Below the pieces are notes generated by a model. That model was not told the DNA's origin, did not search any database, and saw only the letters and a list, made by a program, of their open reading frames with translations. From contig NC_012590.1 of assembly GCF_000022905.1 (NCBI RefSeq), positions 1,984,001 through 2,048,000 of the forward strand: a stretch of DNA of 64,000 nucleotides. Direction: 5' to 3'. This document shows positions 9,701 to 17,682 of this stretch, in pieces. Origin of the DNA: Corynebacterium aurimucosum ATCC 700975 (lineage in GTDB: Bacteria; Actinomycetota; Actinomycetes; Mycobacteriales; Mycobacteriaceae). Each line of letters begins with the position of its first letter. Within the stretch, counting starts at the first letter, position 1. The position numbers were made by a program, and so were the translations under genes.

Positions 9701-10087
9701 GGCTTCCTTGTTGGCGCAGAGGCTCTTTTCGTTGCCGTCGAACTCCCCGTCGTAGCGGAAGACGCATTCGACGGTGAAGCCGTCCTTGATCTGGTCAAAC
9801 TTGTCCCCGATGTCGAAGCCGACGGCATCCTTGCGGCCATCGAAGTGGGCCACGGGGCGCTCAAGCACGCTGTCTTGCTCCACGGTGGGCGCGCCGATGT
9901 TCAGCGGTTCGGCATCGGAGGCGGAGTTGCTGATGGTCCCGTTCTCAAGGGAGAGATCCAGGATGTCTGCCTGGGGCAGGTCCTGGGCGGAGGCGATGGC
10001 GGGTGTGACGAGGCTGGAGCCTACGAGGCTGATAGAGGCAATGAGAGCGGCTTTATGCAGCTTTTTCTGAGACTTCTTTTGAGACAC
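6791..10087 (-). CDS. Large cell-surface LamG/metallophosphoesterase/DUF5011 protein
   Basis: 1098 residues from a GTG at 10087, chosen because AAGGA lies 5 bases before it and the signal peptide (QKKLHKAALIASISLVGSS, ending IASAQ) starts right after. An ATG at 10144 would add 19 unlikely residues. Order: LamG/concanavalin-like lectin domain (about 30-215), an Ig-like region (about 230-330), a linker domain, a calcineurin-like metallophosphoesterase (about 525-830) with HHTDTQY, HTGDIIENW, PGNHDN, THAY and AGHEHG metal-ligand motifs, a DUF5011 Ig-like domain (about 950-1025), a Ser-rich stalk and a C-terminal membrane anchor. It should hydrolyse an extracellular phosphoester. The substrate is unknown. 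Monocistronic. Confidence 0.87.
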   Translation of the reverse strand: MSQKKSQKKLHKAALIASISLVGSSLVTPAIASAQDLPQADILDLSLENGTISNSASDAEPLNIGAPTVEQDSVLERPVAHFDGRKDAVGFDIGDKFDQIKDGFTVECVFRYDGEFDGNEKSLCANKEAGGWAMVIYGDQLTFTVNGSDGYKKAQQQVEPGQWYHAVGVYDGNKSELYVNGAKVAENTEINGEVTKPKSNSTAVMIGADSGRDNAAQFYSDAVVSEARIFSDPLGEEEISALYEDSNLSTDKKAEITGSTPSAGQHLTGPVTFDVQFNDDALISRELTYTLDGEEIEPGQEIGAGLKEGNHSIQAEGRDVFGNPISQAIDFTSGNLPGAAGTDSEPSGEGVTISARADNPSGGEVETTFTEADVAVAEKGFQGTFTDIPESLDFEYEDGEDFDKALNPDNEDAQETSSTEDMPFQRFDLKVKDAEKKAHDIAWSGTVDPKRSVRLMAWNTKSNTWEKLAETRGAADAEVSLSAEVNQDFVDGGSIHTMLVGYDVFADDLNEPVNEQFADTSDYDFSIAHHTDTQYLSEGAVEKATAEERKKWEESYTAATQWIADNADERKIAYSAHTGDIIENWIGKDNDRPNAKKEFEVASNAQKILEDAGVVNGVLPGNHDNQSGADVGADNLYNEYFGPERYEAQQGKGKWAEQDASYHPYAEGDNDNHYDLFSTNGMDFIALHLGYDVTEEEAAWADKVLKQYSDRNAILLTHAYLKPSASPDGRGSDFSHDGVMVYENVIQKNPNVALVLAGHEHGVSIVTRKDVGHTNNHVVELLADYQFYEVGSDELGLTEIGEYDGDTGLRFGSSYLRLLQFDLKNSEMIVDTYSPLLDDHNATEYDDRQRYNGHEDEFRVPIQFQTRKTSFATNSMLALTDTGKEIGKDTAKSGWPASVTYKDVKAGEAYGWYATSADASSKEGTKPGIVRQFGVFTAQEQQLEPDNKAPELTVPSNKLTITKGAEANLLEGVTAKDDKDGDLTDKVKVVGNIDTAKPGVYSVTYAVADSAGNQALASRVVEVTAGNQGDNTDNGDSSSDSGNSSSSSSDNSSRGTGSVLPAILGALFGAAGATAVIAGLLNYLAPEVRDTIKRALGL

Positions 10088-10322
10088 AAAAATTCCTTGA
10101 CAGTTAACGCAAATGAAGAGACTTCCGCTGCGGGCAGGCATCAAGGGCGGCCTGGCGGCAGGCGGACCTGCCTGAGGTTAGGTGGCCGGTTTTAAGAAGA
10201 GTTGTCAGCTGTGTAACGCCCAAGTGAATGGTGTTCAACTATCGGGTGACAGGCATCTCGTGTTGTGCCGCGCCGTTGCGTGGGGCACTGCCCTGCTGGG
10301 CTTGGTGCTGGCTGGGCGCTGT
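10088..10322. other. Intergenic leader of the surface phosphoesterase
   Basis: Contains the minus-strand promoter and leader of the large phosphoesterase and the 3' flank of dgt. GGCAGG/CCTGCC inverted pieces occur at 10132-10172. No gene and no clear -10/-35 could be chosen. Confidence 0.35.
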
Positions 10323-11597
10323 CTAACTGAGGAAGCCGAAGAGATCAGCGCTGCGCTGCGCCAGGCGCTCCAGGCGGGATTCCGTCATGGAGGCGATCTG
10401 GTCGATGATTGCGCGGTCACGCTCCAGATCGGTCTCAGCCTGCTTCCACCACAGGGCGAAGGTGGCATCGAGCGAGCCCGGCGCGCCGGCCACCAGGTAG
10501 TCGTAGACGCGGTAGATGCGCTCGCGCTGGCGGTCCTGGCGGGCCAGGTGGGCGGGCTCATCCATGACGTAGAGCACGGCGATGGTCTTGAGCAGGGTTA
10601 CCTCCGCCACCGCACCCGGTGGGACGGCGAGGTCGCCGTGCATGCGGCCGAGGGGGCCGGCGTTAGCCGCGCGCGTGGCGGAGACGGTAGCACCCACATA
10701 GCGGCCGACGAGCTCGGAGGTCATCTTCTTCAGGTTGGCATAGGAGCGCAGGGAGTAGTCGAAGTTGCCGATGGCATTGATGACATCCAGCTGGCGCAGG
10801 CGGTCGGCGGCCTCAAGGAGTTCGTCGGCGGTACCGCCGAAGGCCTTGGCGCCCTTGTCCGCGAGGTTGGCCAGCTCCACCAGATCCCACAGCACGCCCA
10901 GCGAGATGCGGCGGGAGATGATGCCGTCTTCGACGTCGTGGACGGAATAGGCGATGTCATCCGACCAGTCCATGACCTGAGCTTCCATGGACTTGCGCTG
11001 GTCGGAGTGGCCTTGGCGCAGCCACTCTAGGACGTCTATGTCTTCGTCGTAGGCGCCGTATTTGCGGTTGGTCGTGCCATCCGGGTTGGTCTTGGTCCAG
11101 GGGTATTTGCAGGCGGCATCCAGGGAGGCGCGGGTGAGGTTAAGGCCATAGCTGCGCGGGCCCGCCGGGGTATCCAGGACCACCTTGGGTTCCAGCTTGG
11201 TCAGGATGCGCAGGGTCTGGGCGTTGCCCTCGAAGCCGCCGAGGGCAACCTCGTTAAGCGCATTCTCGCCGTTGTGGCCGTAGGGCGGGTGGCCGATGTC
11301 ATGGGTAAGGCCGGCCATATCGCACAGGTCCGGGTCCAGGCCTAGGCCGGCGCCGATGCTGCGGGCAATCTGGCTGACCTCCAGGGAGTGCGTGAGCCGA
11401 GTGCGCGGGGTATCGCCATCGCGCGGGCCCACCACCTGGGTCTTATCCGCCAGGCGGCGCAGGGCCGCGGAGTGCAAAACGCGGGCGCGGTCCCGGGAGA
11501 AGGCGCCGCGGTGTTCCTCGGTTTTGAGCAGGGCCGAGCCTTTCGGTGACTCGGAGGCCAGGCGGGCGACGTCTTCTGCGCGATAGGAATAGCTCAC
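10323..11597 (-). CDS. dgt: Deoxyguanosinetriphosphate triphosphohydrolase-like protein
   Basis: 424 residues from a GTG at 11597. A longer frame to 11801 would overlap the upstream gene and reads as low-complexity Pro/Arg sequence, so it is rejected. An HD-domain metal phosphohydrolase that releases triphosphate from dNTPs. Visible motifs are RTRLTHSLEVSQIAR (H70) and LTHDIGHPPYGHNGE (H99, D100), with further family conservation in MDWSDDIAYSVHDVEDG. It begins 11 bases after the DUF218 gene stop with no good Shine-Dalgarno, which suggests coupled translation. A role in dNTP pool control is known for the family. The nucleotide preference here is not determinable. Confidence 0.92.
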   Translation of the reverse strand: MSYSYRAEDVARLASESPKGSALLKTEEHRGAFSRDRARVLHSAALRRLADKTQVVGPRDGDTPRTRLTHSLEVSQIARSIGAGLGLDPDLCDMAGLTHDIGHPPYGHNGENALNEVALGGFEGNAQTLRILTKLEPKVVLDTPAGPRSYGLNLTRASLDAACKYPWTKTNPDGTTNRKYGAYDEDIDVLEWLRQGHSDQRKSMEAQVMDWSDDIAYSVHDVEDGIISRRISLGVLWDLVELANLADKGAKAFGGTADELLEAADRLRQLDVINAIGNFDYSLRSYANLKKMTSELVGRYVGATVSATRAANAGPLGRMHGDLAVPPGAVAEVTLLKTIAVLYVMDEPAHLARQDRQRERIYRVYDYLVAGAPGSLDATFALWWKQAETDLERDRAIIDQIASMTESRLERLAQRSADLFGFLS

Positions 11598-11608
11598 GGG
11601 TTTTAAGT

Positions 11609-12193
11609 TTAGGCGGAGTTCTGGTCTTCCTGGGTCTGCCTCGCGCCAATGACGCGGTGGCGCAGGGCCTGGTTGGGGCGAATAATGCGTTCGATGCGGT
11701 AGAAGGCCGCACGCACGCCTTCGGTGCGCTTCTCCCCCAGCAGGGTGCGCAGGCCCAGGTAGGCCAGGCCGCCGGTCTCGTGGGCTAGGTAGCGCCACCA
11801 CGGGATGGAGAAACGCGGCGAAGGATAATAGGGCGTGCCCAGCACGGTGGCGCGGATGCCTTCTTGGCGGGCGATGAGGAAGGTGCGCAGACGGTGGAGC
11901 GGGTCGGTGATGATGACGGCCTCGCTCACACCAAGCTTTTCGCGCGCAGCGGCCAGCTCGCTGCGGGTGTCCAGGCCTTCTTCGAGGGCGGTGACGTGCA
12001 GGGGATCGTCGTCAAGCAAGGCCCGTGCCACCCCGGCTTCGGTGAACCTATCGCCGGGCAGCTTCCCGCCGACGGTGATGATGGGCAGGTCGTGCGCGGC
12101 GGCGTACTCGGCGGCATAGCGCACGCGGCCGCGAAGGATGCGGGAAGGGCGCCCGTCGTACTGCGCGGCGCCGAGGACAATAACGTACTTCAC
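11609..12193 (-). CDS. YdcF/DUF218-family protein
   Basis: 194 residues. MKYVIVLGAAQYDGRPSRIL is the canonical DUF218 start, with the motif ITVGGKLPGDRFTEAG and, later, VIITDPLHRLRTFLIARQEG. DUF218 proteins such as SanA, ElyC and YdcF are linked to envelope integrity, but their reaction is not settled. No N-terminal membrane anchor is seen, so this is the short cytosolic form. It is first in a likely two-gene operon with dgt and is divergent from the TPM gene, leaving only 35 bases for both promoters. Confidence 0.85.
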   Translation of the reverse strand: MKYVIVLGAAQYDGRPSRILRGRVRYAAEYAAAHDLPIITVGGKLPGDRFTEAGVARALLDDDPLHVTALEEGLDTRSELAAAREKLGVSEAVIITDPLHRLRTFLIARQEGIRATVLGTPYYPSPRFSIPWWRYLAHETGGLAYLGLRTLLGEKRTEGVRAAFYRIERIIRPNQALRHRVIGARQTQEDQNSA

Positions 12194-12228
12194 TGCCTGA
12201 CCACTCTAGCGCTGAGTGGGAAGGTATC

Positions 12229-14286
12229 GTGGTGCGCATGACTACTGCTGCTCGTTTTGGTCGCGCCGCCCTTGCTGCTCTTGTGTTGGGGTTGGCCACT
12301 GCTAGCCCCGCTATGGCTGCGGATTTCGTTCTTGCCGCGCCGGAGGCGGCCTCGCTCACGGATAAGGTGACGGATGAGGCGGGGGTGCTCTCGGATTCGG
12401 AAAAGGCCGAGTTGGAGGACAAGATTAGCGCACTGCAGCAGGAGCACCACGTGGTGATTTTCGTGGTCTTTGCCTCCTCGCTGCCGGAGGGCGCGGAGAG
12501 CTATGCGGACAGCATTGTGAAGTCTAAGGGCCCGAACTCCGCGGCCTATGTGGTGGGCGTGGATGATTCCACCGTGGGCGTGCAAACGGGTAATGAGTGG
12601 CCGCGCGGGCGTCTAGACGTGATGTATGAGGCGGCTTATGCCAAGCTTGCCGACGGTCACCAGTACGGCCCCTCCGCGCTCGCGCTTGTCGACGCTGCCG
12701 CTTCCGGTTCTTCTTCTGGCTCAGCTGGTTCATCCAGTTCTTCTGACTCCGATGGGTCGGGCGGTTGGTGGCTGGCCGGCGGCGCTGGTGCGCTGGCTTT
12801 GGCCGGCGGTGGCGCCGCGGTGGCGAGCCGCCGCAAGACCAAGAAGGACGCCGCAGCCACCTTGGAGTCCGCGCGCCAGATTGAGCCAGGTAATACCGCA
12901 CAGCTCGACCGCTTGGATATGTCCACGTTGGAGAAGCTCGCGCAGGAGGAATTGGTCTCCACGGATGAGTCGATCCGCCGCGGCAAGGAGGAGCTGGATA
13001 TTGCGGTGGCCGAGTTCGGCCCCGAGCGCATCCGCCCGTTCACGCGCGCGATGAACCACTCCACGCTCACCTTGCAGAAGGCTTTCCAGCTGCAGCAGAA
13101 GCTGCAGGACAACCTGCCGGAATCGACGGCGGAGCGCCGCCAGATGCTGGTGGAAATCATCTCCTCCTGTGGGCAGGCCGATGATGCGCTGGATGAGCAG
13201 GCGGCGGACTTTGCCAAGATGCGTGACTTGCTCATTAACGCCAGCTCCAAGCTGGATGAGCTGACTCAGCGCACGGTGGACCTGCGCGGGCGCCTGCCGC
13301 AAGCGCGCACGACGCTGTCCACGCTCCGGGGCTCCTATTCCGAGGAGGTATTGTCCTCGATTGCGGATAACCCGGAGATGGCGGAGGTCTCGCTCACCGA
13401 GGCCGAGAAGCTGCTGTCGCGCGGCCGGGAGCTGCAGTCCCAGCCGGCCGGACAGCAAGGCCCCTTGGTGGGTTATATCCGCGATGCCGAGCACGCGCTG
13501 GAGGTCTCCGACCGCCTGCTCAACGCAGTGGAGAATGCGGAGAATTCGATCACGGCGGCACGCGATAACCTGCCGGCGCTCATCGATGAGGTTGAGGAAG
13601 AAATTGCTGAAGCACAGCACCTCGAGCAGCGCGGCAAGGCCCAGGGCTCCCCGGCGGATTGGTCCGCACTGGAGTCACTACTCGCGGAGGCTCGTGAGGC
13701 GCTCAGCGCGGCTCGTCAGCACGGAAAGGCAGACCCGCTGGGCCAGTACACCGCACTGACGGCTCTGGATAGCAAGCTGGATGAGCAGCTCGATACCGTG
13801 CGCGAGACCAACGCCACCCGCGAGCGCCAAATCGCGCTTTACCGCCAGCAGATTGCTGCTGCCGAGTCCGCCATCCAGGCCGCAGAGGATTTGCTGTCCT
13901 CGCGTGGTCGCGTGGTCGGCCCCGATGCGCGCGTCGCCCTTGCCGATGCCACCCGCCTCTTCGCCCAAGCCCAGAACTCTGCCTCCAAGGACTTACGCGC
14001 GGCGCTCAACTACTCCCGCGATGCCGCTTCTGCCGCGCAGACCTCGCTCAATCGCGCGAAGGAAGACCTGGAGGCTTACCGCCGCCAGGAGCAGCGCCGC
14101 CAGGCCACCGATGCCGCGGGCAACATCTTGACCGGCATGGTTATCGGCCAGATTCTCGGCGGCGGCAGCTCCCGCGGCCACCACGGCGGTGGCTTCGGCG
14201 GTGGCTTCTCCGGTGGCGGCGGATTCGGCGGCGGTGGCTTCTCGGGCGGCGGCGGTGGAGGCGGCTTCCGCGGCGGCTCCTTCTAG
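12229..14286 (+). CDS. TPM-domain envelope protein with coiled coil and Gly-rich tail
   Basis: Up to 685 residues. GTG at 12229, GTG at 12232 or ATG at 12238 are all possible, and GGAAGG at 12219-12224 favours the GTGs. A signal peptide ends near SPAMAADF. Residues about 40-150 form a TPM (thylakoid/Psb32-like) domain (TDEAGVLSDSEKAELEDKIS). A Ser-rich linker and one transmembrane helix (about 180-200) follow. The remainder is a long charged helical coiled-coil region (about 210-620), ending in a tail of GGGFGGGFSGGGGFGGGG type. The TPM domain should face outside and the coiled coil inside. Function unknown. Related proteins occur across Corynebacteriales. Confidence 0.85.
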   Translation: MVRMTTAARFGRAALAALVLGLATASPAMAADFVLAAPEAASLTDKVTDEAGVLSDSEKAELEDKISALQQEHHVVIFVVFASSLPEGAESYADSIVKSKGPNSAAYVVGVDDSTVGVQTGNEWPRGRLDVMYEAAYAKLADGHQYGPSALALVDAAASGSSSGSAGSSSSSDSDGSGGWWLAGGAGALALAGGGAAVASRRKTKKDAAATLESARQIEPGNTAQLDRLDMSTLEKLAQEELVSTDESIRRGKEELDIAVAEFGPERIRPFTRAMNHSTLTLQKAFQLQQKLQDNLPESTAERRQMLVEIISSCGQADDALDEQAADFAKMRDLLINASSKLDELTQRTVDLRGRLPQARTTLSTLRGSYSEEVLSSIADNPEMAEVSLTEAEKLLSRGRELQSQPAGQQGPLVGYIRDAEHALEVSDRLLNAVENAENSITAARDNLPALIDEVEEEIAEAQHLEQRGKAQGSPADWSALESLLAEAREALSAARQHGKADPLGQYTALTALDSKLDEQLDTVRETNATRERQIALYRQQIAAAESAIQAAEDLLSSRGRVVGPDARVALADATRLFAQAQNSASKDLRAALNYSRDAASAAQTSLNRAKEDLEAYRRQEQRRQATDAAGNILTGMVIGQILGGGSSRGHHGGGFGGGFSGGGGFGGGGFSGGGGGGGFRGGSF

Positions 14287-14406
14287 CCGCCCTCTCCCCT
14301 TCCCCGCATTTGGCATCTGGCAACTGGACGCCGACTCGATAGTCGGCCATGCAGATGCTCAGATACGGGGTTGGTGCAAATACATAGTAGGTGCAAGCCA
14401 GTCATG

Positions 14407-14556
14407 CAGATGGTTCTAGTCAAAAGGCTTCTCTCAAAAGGTTGCAGTCAAACGGTTTACCTGGGGGCAAGTAAACCTTCTGCACCGAGCTAGATGGTTC
14501 GTTTGGGGGCAAACAAACCTTATGACTGCAACCATCTAACTTGAACCCTCTACTGG
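14407..14556 (-). repeat. Repeat B, copy 1 (nested palindrome)
   Basis: Reverse-complement copy of the B element at 20845-20981. An outer arm AGATGGTT pairs with AACCATCT. Inside are two hairpins: GGTTTAC/GTAAACC around a GGGGG-containing loop, and GGTTCGTTTG/CAAACAAACC around GGGG. It lies in the 553-base gap between convergent genes, so both mRNAs could end here. Confidence 0.85.
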
Positions 14557-14640
14557 CATACCAAGCCGAGCAAGCACGTTAGGAGAGCTCCTCTTCGAGG
14601 ACAAACTCCACTTCTCACATGTCGGTGCAGGTTATATCGC

Positions 14641-14785
14641 GGAAGGTCCCTTTAGTTTGGTGCCTTTCTTCTGGTCTCTTTGCCCAGTAAAGGGACCATC
14701 TATCAGACGAAAACCTGCGCCACATGGTCCCTTTGCACACATAAGGGACCAGAGTAGAGGGACCAAACTAGAAGGACCGTCTGTG
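14641..14785 (-). repeat. Repeat A, copy 1 (GGTCCCTT palindrome)
   Basis: Reverse-complement copy of the A element at 20689-20820. Outer arms GGTCCCTTTAGTTTGG and CCAAACTAGAAGGACC pair at 14 of 16 positions. Internal GGTCCCTTT/AAAGGGACC modules form further hairpins. It lies 84 bases from B copy 1, forming a B-A composite. Confidence 0.85.
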
Positions 14786-14839
14786 GGTGAGCGGAAAACT
14801 GGGTCAGGCGCGCAAATGGGCAAAAGCGCGGAAGGTGGG

Positions 14840-15268
14840 CTAGGTGCGAAGGGGGCGGGCGGGTCCGTCGAGAAGCAGGCAACAGTAGCTGGTGAAGACG
14901 GCGTCGGTGAGGGGAAGCTCGCCCACCGCGACTTCGAAACCGCGGCCGCGCGGGGTGGTGCGGGCGACCTCGGCCGACGTGGCGGAGTCTGAGAGAGCGA
15001 GGATGCGGCGCTCGCGGCGGAAGGGGTTCGTGCGCTCGAGCAGGTACTCGCGGTCCTGACAGACCGCGCGCAGCTTATTCACCGTAAAGCTTGCCTGCTC
15101 CGCGGAAAAGTCGGCCCCGCGCACAGTAAAGCGGCGAGCGCCCGGGGTGTGTTCGAAGGCGATGGTAATGCCCGTCTCGGGCAGCAGCAGGCCCGTCGGG
15201 CTCACGCGGGCGATGACCTCGCCCGCGCCATCCACCAGCGCCTCATCGCGCCACACCCAGCGCTGCAT
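14840..15268 (-). CDS. Hypothetical protein downstream of glyS
   Basis: 142 residues, no recognised family. It starts MQRWVWRDEALVDGAGEVIA and is rich in short beta-like segments with many Arg residues, with no membrane helix or signal. The sequence looks like a Tubby/LURP-type or phospholipid-scramblase-like beta protein (WRDEALVDGAGEVIARVSP), but this is only a guess. Its ATG overlaps the stop of the preceding gene (ATGA), so translation is coupled in the glyS operon. Confidence 0.7.
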   Translation of the reverse strand: MQRWVWRDEALVDGAGEVIARVSPTGLLLPETGITIAFEHTPGARRFTVRGADFSAEQASFTVNKLRAVCQDREYLLERTNPFRRERRILALSDSATSAEVARTTPRGRGFEVAVGELPLTDAVFTSYCCLLLDGPARPLRT

Positions 15269-15786
15269 CAGAGAAGCACCGCGATGATGGCGACGATGGT
15301 CATCAGCAGCAGCGTCGCGATAATCGGGACCGCGGTCTTCTGCGTCCGGGCCTCCAAAATGACGCGCGTAAACCAGCTTAAAGCCGCAATCTCCGAGTGG
15401 CTGAGGTCATCGGAATCATCGCTGTCCTCGCCCTCAAATTCGAGAATGGCCTTGCGCACACCAGAGTTCTTGGAGGAGAACTGGGCGATTTTCAGCCCCT
15501 CGTGGTCCTCCACAATCCAGTCGCCACCCGCCTCATTGATGAAGGCAAAGGTGCGCCCATCCAGCGAGGCCTCCAAACGCTTATCGCGCTTGGGGTTGCC
15601 CGCCAGGCGGTAGACGCGGTCATCTTCCAAGGTCACCGACGCGCCCAGGTCATCGAGGCCTAAGCGCCAGTGCTCGCCTTCCACATCTGCCGAGCGTTCC
15701 TGGAACATGCCCAACGACGCCGGCCCCTCCCCCACGAGGAGGACCGGGTTCTGGCGGTCACTGCGGTCCCAGCTGGTGTAGTGCAT
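15268..15786 (-). CDS. Hypothetical tail-anchored membrane protein
   Basis: 172 residues. A soluble beta-rich N-terminal part (about 1-125) includes GRTFAFINEAGGDWIVEDHEG, resembling the same kind of beta repeat as its downstream neighbour. It ends in an acidic patch (EGEDSDDSDD) and one C-terminal hydrophobic helix (about 150-172, PIIATLLLMTIVAIIAVLL) that should anchor it in the cytoplasmic membrane with the bulk inside. Overlaps of TAATG and ATGA link it to glyS upstream and the 142-residue protein downstream. No function can be named. Confidence 0.72.
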   Translation of the reverse strand: MHYTSWDRSDRQNPVLLVGEGPASLGMFQERSADVEGEHWRLGLDDLGASVTLEDDRVYRLAGNPKRDKRLEASLDGRTFAFINEAGGDWIVEDHEGLKIAQFSSKNSGVRKAILEFEGEDSDDSDDLSHSEIAALSWFTRVILEARTQKTAVPIIATLLLMTIVAIIAVLL

Positions 15787-17165
15787 TAGCAGCCAACCAG
15801 GCGAGCGGCCAGGTAAGCCTCAAGCTCGTCGAGCTTGACGCGCTCCTGCTCCATGGAGTCACGCTCACGCACGGTGACCGCGTTGTCCTCGAGGGTGTCG
15901 AAGTCATAGGTCACGCAGAACGGAGTACCAATCTCATCCTGGCGGCGGTAGCGGCGGCCGATAGCACCAGACACATCGAACTCCACGTTCCAGTTGGCGC
16001 GCAGCTTGTTGGCCAGCTCGCGGGCCGGGGTGGACAGCTCTTCCTTCTTCGACAGCGGCAGCACGGCCACCTTGACCGGAGCCAGACGGCGGTCCAGTCG
16101 CAGCACCACGCGCTTATCGGTGCCGCCCTTGGCGTTCGGGGCTTCCTCTTCGTCGTAGGCGTCGATAAGGAAGGCCATCATGGCGCGACCCAGGCCGGCA
16201 GCCGGCTCGATGACGTACGGGGTCCAGCGCTCGCCGGCCTCCTGGTCAAAGTAGGACAGGTCCTCGCCCGAGCCCTTGGTGTGCACGGAAAGGTCGTAGT
16301 CCGTACGGTTGGCCACGCCTTCCAGCTCGCCCCACTTGGAGCCCTTGAAGTTATAGGCGTATTCCACGTCCACGGTGCGCTTGGAGTAGTGGGAGAGCTT
16401 CTCCTGCGGGTGCTCGTAGAGGCGCAGGTTCTCCTTCTTGATACCGAGGTCGATGTACCAGTTGAAGCGGTCATCGATCCAGTACTGGTGCCACTCTTCA
16501 TCCTCGCCCGGCTTGACGAAGAACTCCATCTCCATCTGCTCAAACTCGCGGGTGCGGAAGATGAAGTTACCCGGGGTGATCTCGTTGCGGAAGGACTTAC
16601 CAATGTTGGCGATACCGAACGGCGGCTTCATACGCGCCGAAGTCATCACGTTCTTGAAGTTCACGAAGATGCCCTGCGCGGTCTCCGGGCGCAGGTAGTG
16701 CAGACCCTGCTCATCATCAACCGGGCCCAGGAAGGTCTTGAGAAGACCAGAGAAGGCCTTCGGCTCGGTCCAGTCACCCGGCTGGCCGGTCTCCGGATCA
16801 TTAATGTCCGCTAGGCCGTTTGCCGGCTCGTGGCCGTGCTTTTCCTCGTAGGCCTCAATCAGGTGGTCTGCGCGATAGCGCTTACCGGTGTGCTTGGACT
16901 CCACCAGCGGGTCGGTGAAGACCTCGACGTGACCGGAGGACACCCACACCTGACGCGGCTGGATCACAGAAGTATCGACACCCACGACGTCATCGCGGGA
17001 CTGCACCATGTGGCGCCACCACTGGCGCTTGATGTTCTCTTTGAGCTCGACGCCAAGCGGGCCATAGTCCCACGCAGAGCGGGAACCGCCATAAATTTCA
17101 CCTGCCTGGTAGACCAAGCCGCGGCGCTTACACAGGCTGACGACGGTATCAATGACGGATGCCAT
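15786..17165 (-). CDS. glyS: Glycine-tRNA ligase (single-chain, class II)
   Basis: 459 residues, the length of the homodimeric bacterial/eukaryote-like glycyl-tRNA synthetase (glyQS type). It charges tRNA-Gly in the cytosol. Class II motifs are visible: [15 protein letters not shown] and [34 protein letters not shown] (motif 2), and [17 protein letters not shown] (motif 3 region with its Arg). The anticodon-binding domain occupies the last 100 or so residues. GAGGAG lies 11 bases before the ATG, and a TATAAA -10 box lies just upstream. It heads a coupled three-gene unit with two hypothetical genes. Confidence 0.97.
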   Translation of the reverse strand: MASVIDTVVSLCKRRGLVYQAGEIYGGSRSAWDYGPLGVELKENIKRQWWRHMVQSRDDVVGVDTSVIQPRQVWVSSGHVEVFTDPLVESKHTGKRYRADHLIEAYEEKHGHEPANGLADINDPETGQPGDWTEPKAFSGLLKTFLGPVDDEQGLHYLRPETAQGIFVNFKNVMTSARMKPPFGIANIGKSFRNEITPGNFIFRTREFEQMEMEFFVKPGEDEEWHQYWIDDRFNWYIDLGIKKENLRLYEHPQEKLSHYSKRTVDVEYAYNFKGSKWGELEGVANRTDYDLSVHTKGSGEDLSYFDQEAGERWTPYVIEPAAGLGRAMMAFLIDAYDEEEAPNAKGGTDKRVVLRLDRRLAPVKVAVLPLSKKEELSTPARELANKLRANWNVEFDVSGAIGRRYRRQDEIGTPFCVTYDFDTLEDNAVTVRERDSMEQERVKLDELEAYLAARLVGC

Positions 17166-17197
17166 AGCTAATGGGACTCCTCTGGTAGGGGACAGTC

Positions 17198-17203
17198 TTT
17201 ATA
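17198..17203 (-). promoter_or_regulatory. Probable -10 box of glyS
   Basis: On the minus strand the sequence reads TGTATAAAGAC, giving the hexamer TATAAA preceded by T. It lies 32 bases before the glyS ATG, so the leader would be short, about 25 bases. No matching -35 box was found. Confidence 0.5.
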
Positions 17204-17271
17204 CAGTGCGGCCTAGTCTAGCGTGCCCCTCACCGCCGCGTGCCGTGACCCCAGAAGTGTGGTGCATTTTA

Positions 17272-17300
17272 TACACATTTCCGCATTCTTCAGCTATAGT
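17272..17300 (+). promoter_or_regulatory. Probable promoter of the ArsR-zur unit
   Basis: TACACA (17272-17277) and TATAGT (17295-17300) are separated by exactly 17 bases. They lie 55 bases before the regulator's start codon. The AT-rich sequence between and around them could hold a metal-regulator operator, but no clear dyad was found. Confidence 0.45.
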
Positions 17301-17355
17301 GCCGATAGCTCTCTTTTTAACTCTCCACCGATAGAAATGACTGAAGGTGAACGGC

Positions 17356-17655
17356 GTGACCAACACCCAGACTGACACCCTTTCCTTTGATCTGGCGGCA
17401 GCTGCCTCCGTCATTAGCGCTTTGGATTCACCGTTGCGCATGGACATTATCCAGCGCCTGGCTGAGCGCGATCATTACGTCCACGAACTAGTGTCCGCGA
17501 CCGGCAAATCGCAGCCGCTTATCAGTCAGCACCTGCGGGTTTTGAAGCGCGCGAACATCGTCGACAGCGAGCGCACCGGCCGCGAAGTCCGTTACTCTTT
17601 GGTGGCTCCTAAGGTGCTGCCTTTGCTTCGCGACGCCTCACTGGCCACCTCTTAA
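17356..17655 (+). CDS. ArsR/SmtB-family metal-responsive repressor
   Basis: 99 residues from GTG at 17356, with GAAGG 8 bases upstream. A GTG at 17347 would add three residues but overlaps that site. The winged helix-turn-helix is clear: SPLRMDIIQRLAERDHYVHELVSATGKSQPLISQHLRVLKRANIV, with wing RTGREVRYSL. It corresponds in position to the ArsR gene next to zur in C. glutamicum (Znr) and to SmtB of M. tuberculosis, both tied to zinc. The C-terminal alpha-5 metal ligands of SmtB are not obvious here, so the effector is inferred from context. It is co-directional with zur, 27 bases apart. Confidence 0.9.
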   Translation: MTNTQTDTLSFDLAAAASVISALDSPLRMDIIQRLAERDHYVHELVSATGKSQPLISQHLRVLKRANIVDSERTGREVRYSLVAPKVLPLLRDASLATS

Positions 17656-17682
17656 TGGAAGTGTGTTGATAAACTAAGCCAC

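Noticed and set aside
10150..10260. Phosphate (PhoR) box before the large phosphoesterase
   Set aside because: GTTGAACACCATTCACTTGG looks vaguely like a direct-repeat site, but I could not match it convincingly to the known consensus.
11598..11801. Longer dgt start at 11801
   Set aside because: It would overlap nearly 200 bases of the upstream DUF218 gene and gives Pro/Arg-rich low-complexity sequence.
14407..14785. CRISPR array
   Set aside because: The repeats are few, imperfect, palindromic and of unequal spacing. There are no uniform direct repeats with unique spacers and no cas genes.
17166..17346. T-box leader or glycine riboswitch before glyS
   Set aside because: The -10 box is 32 bases from the start codon, so the leader is far too short for either.
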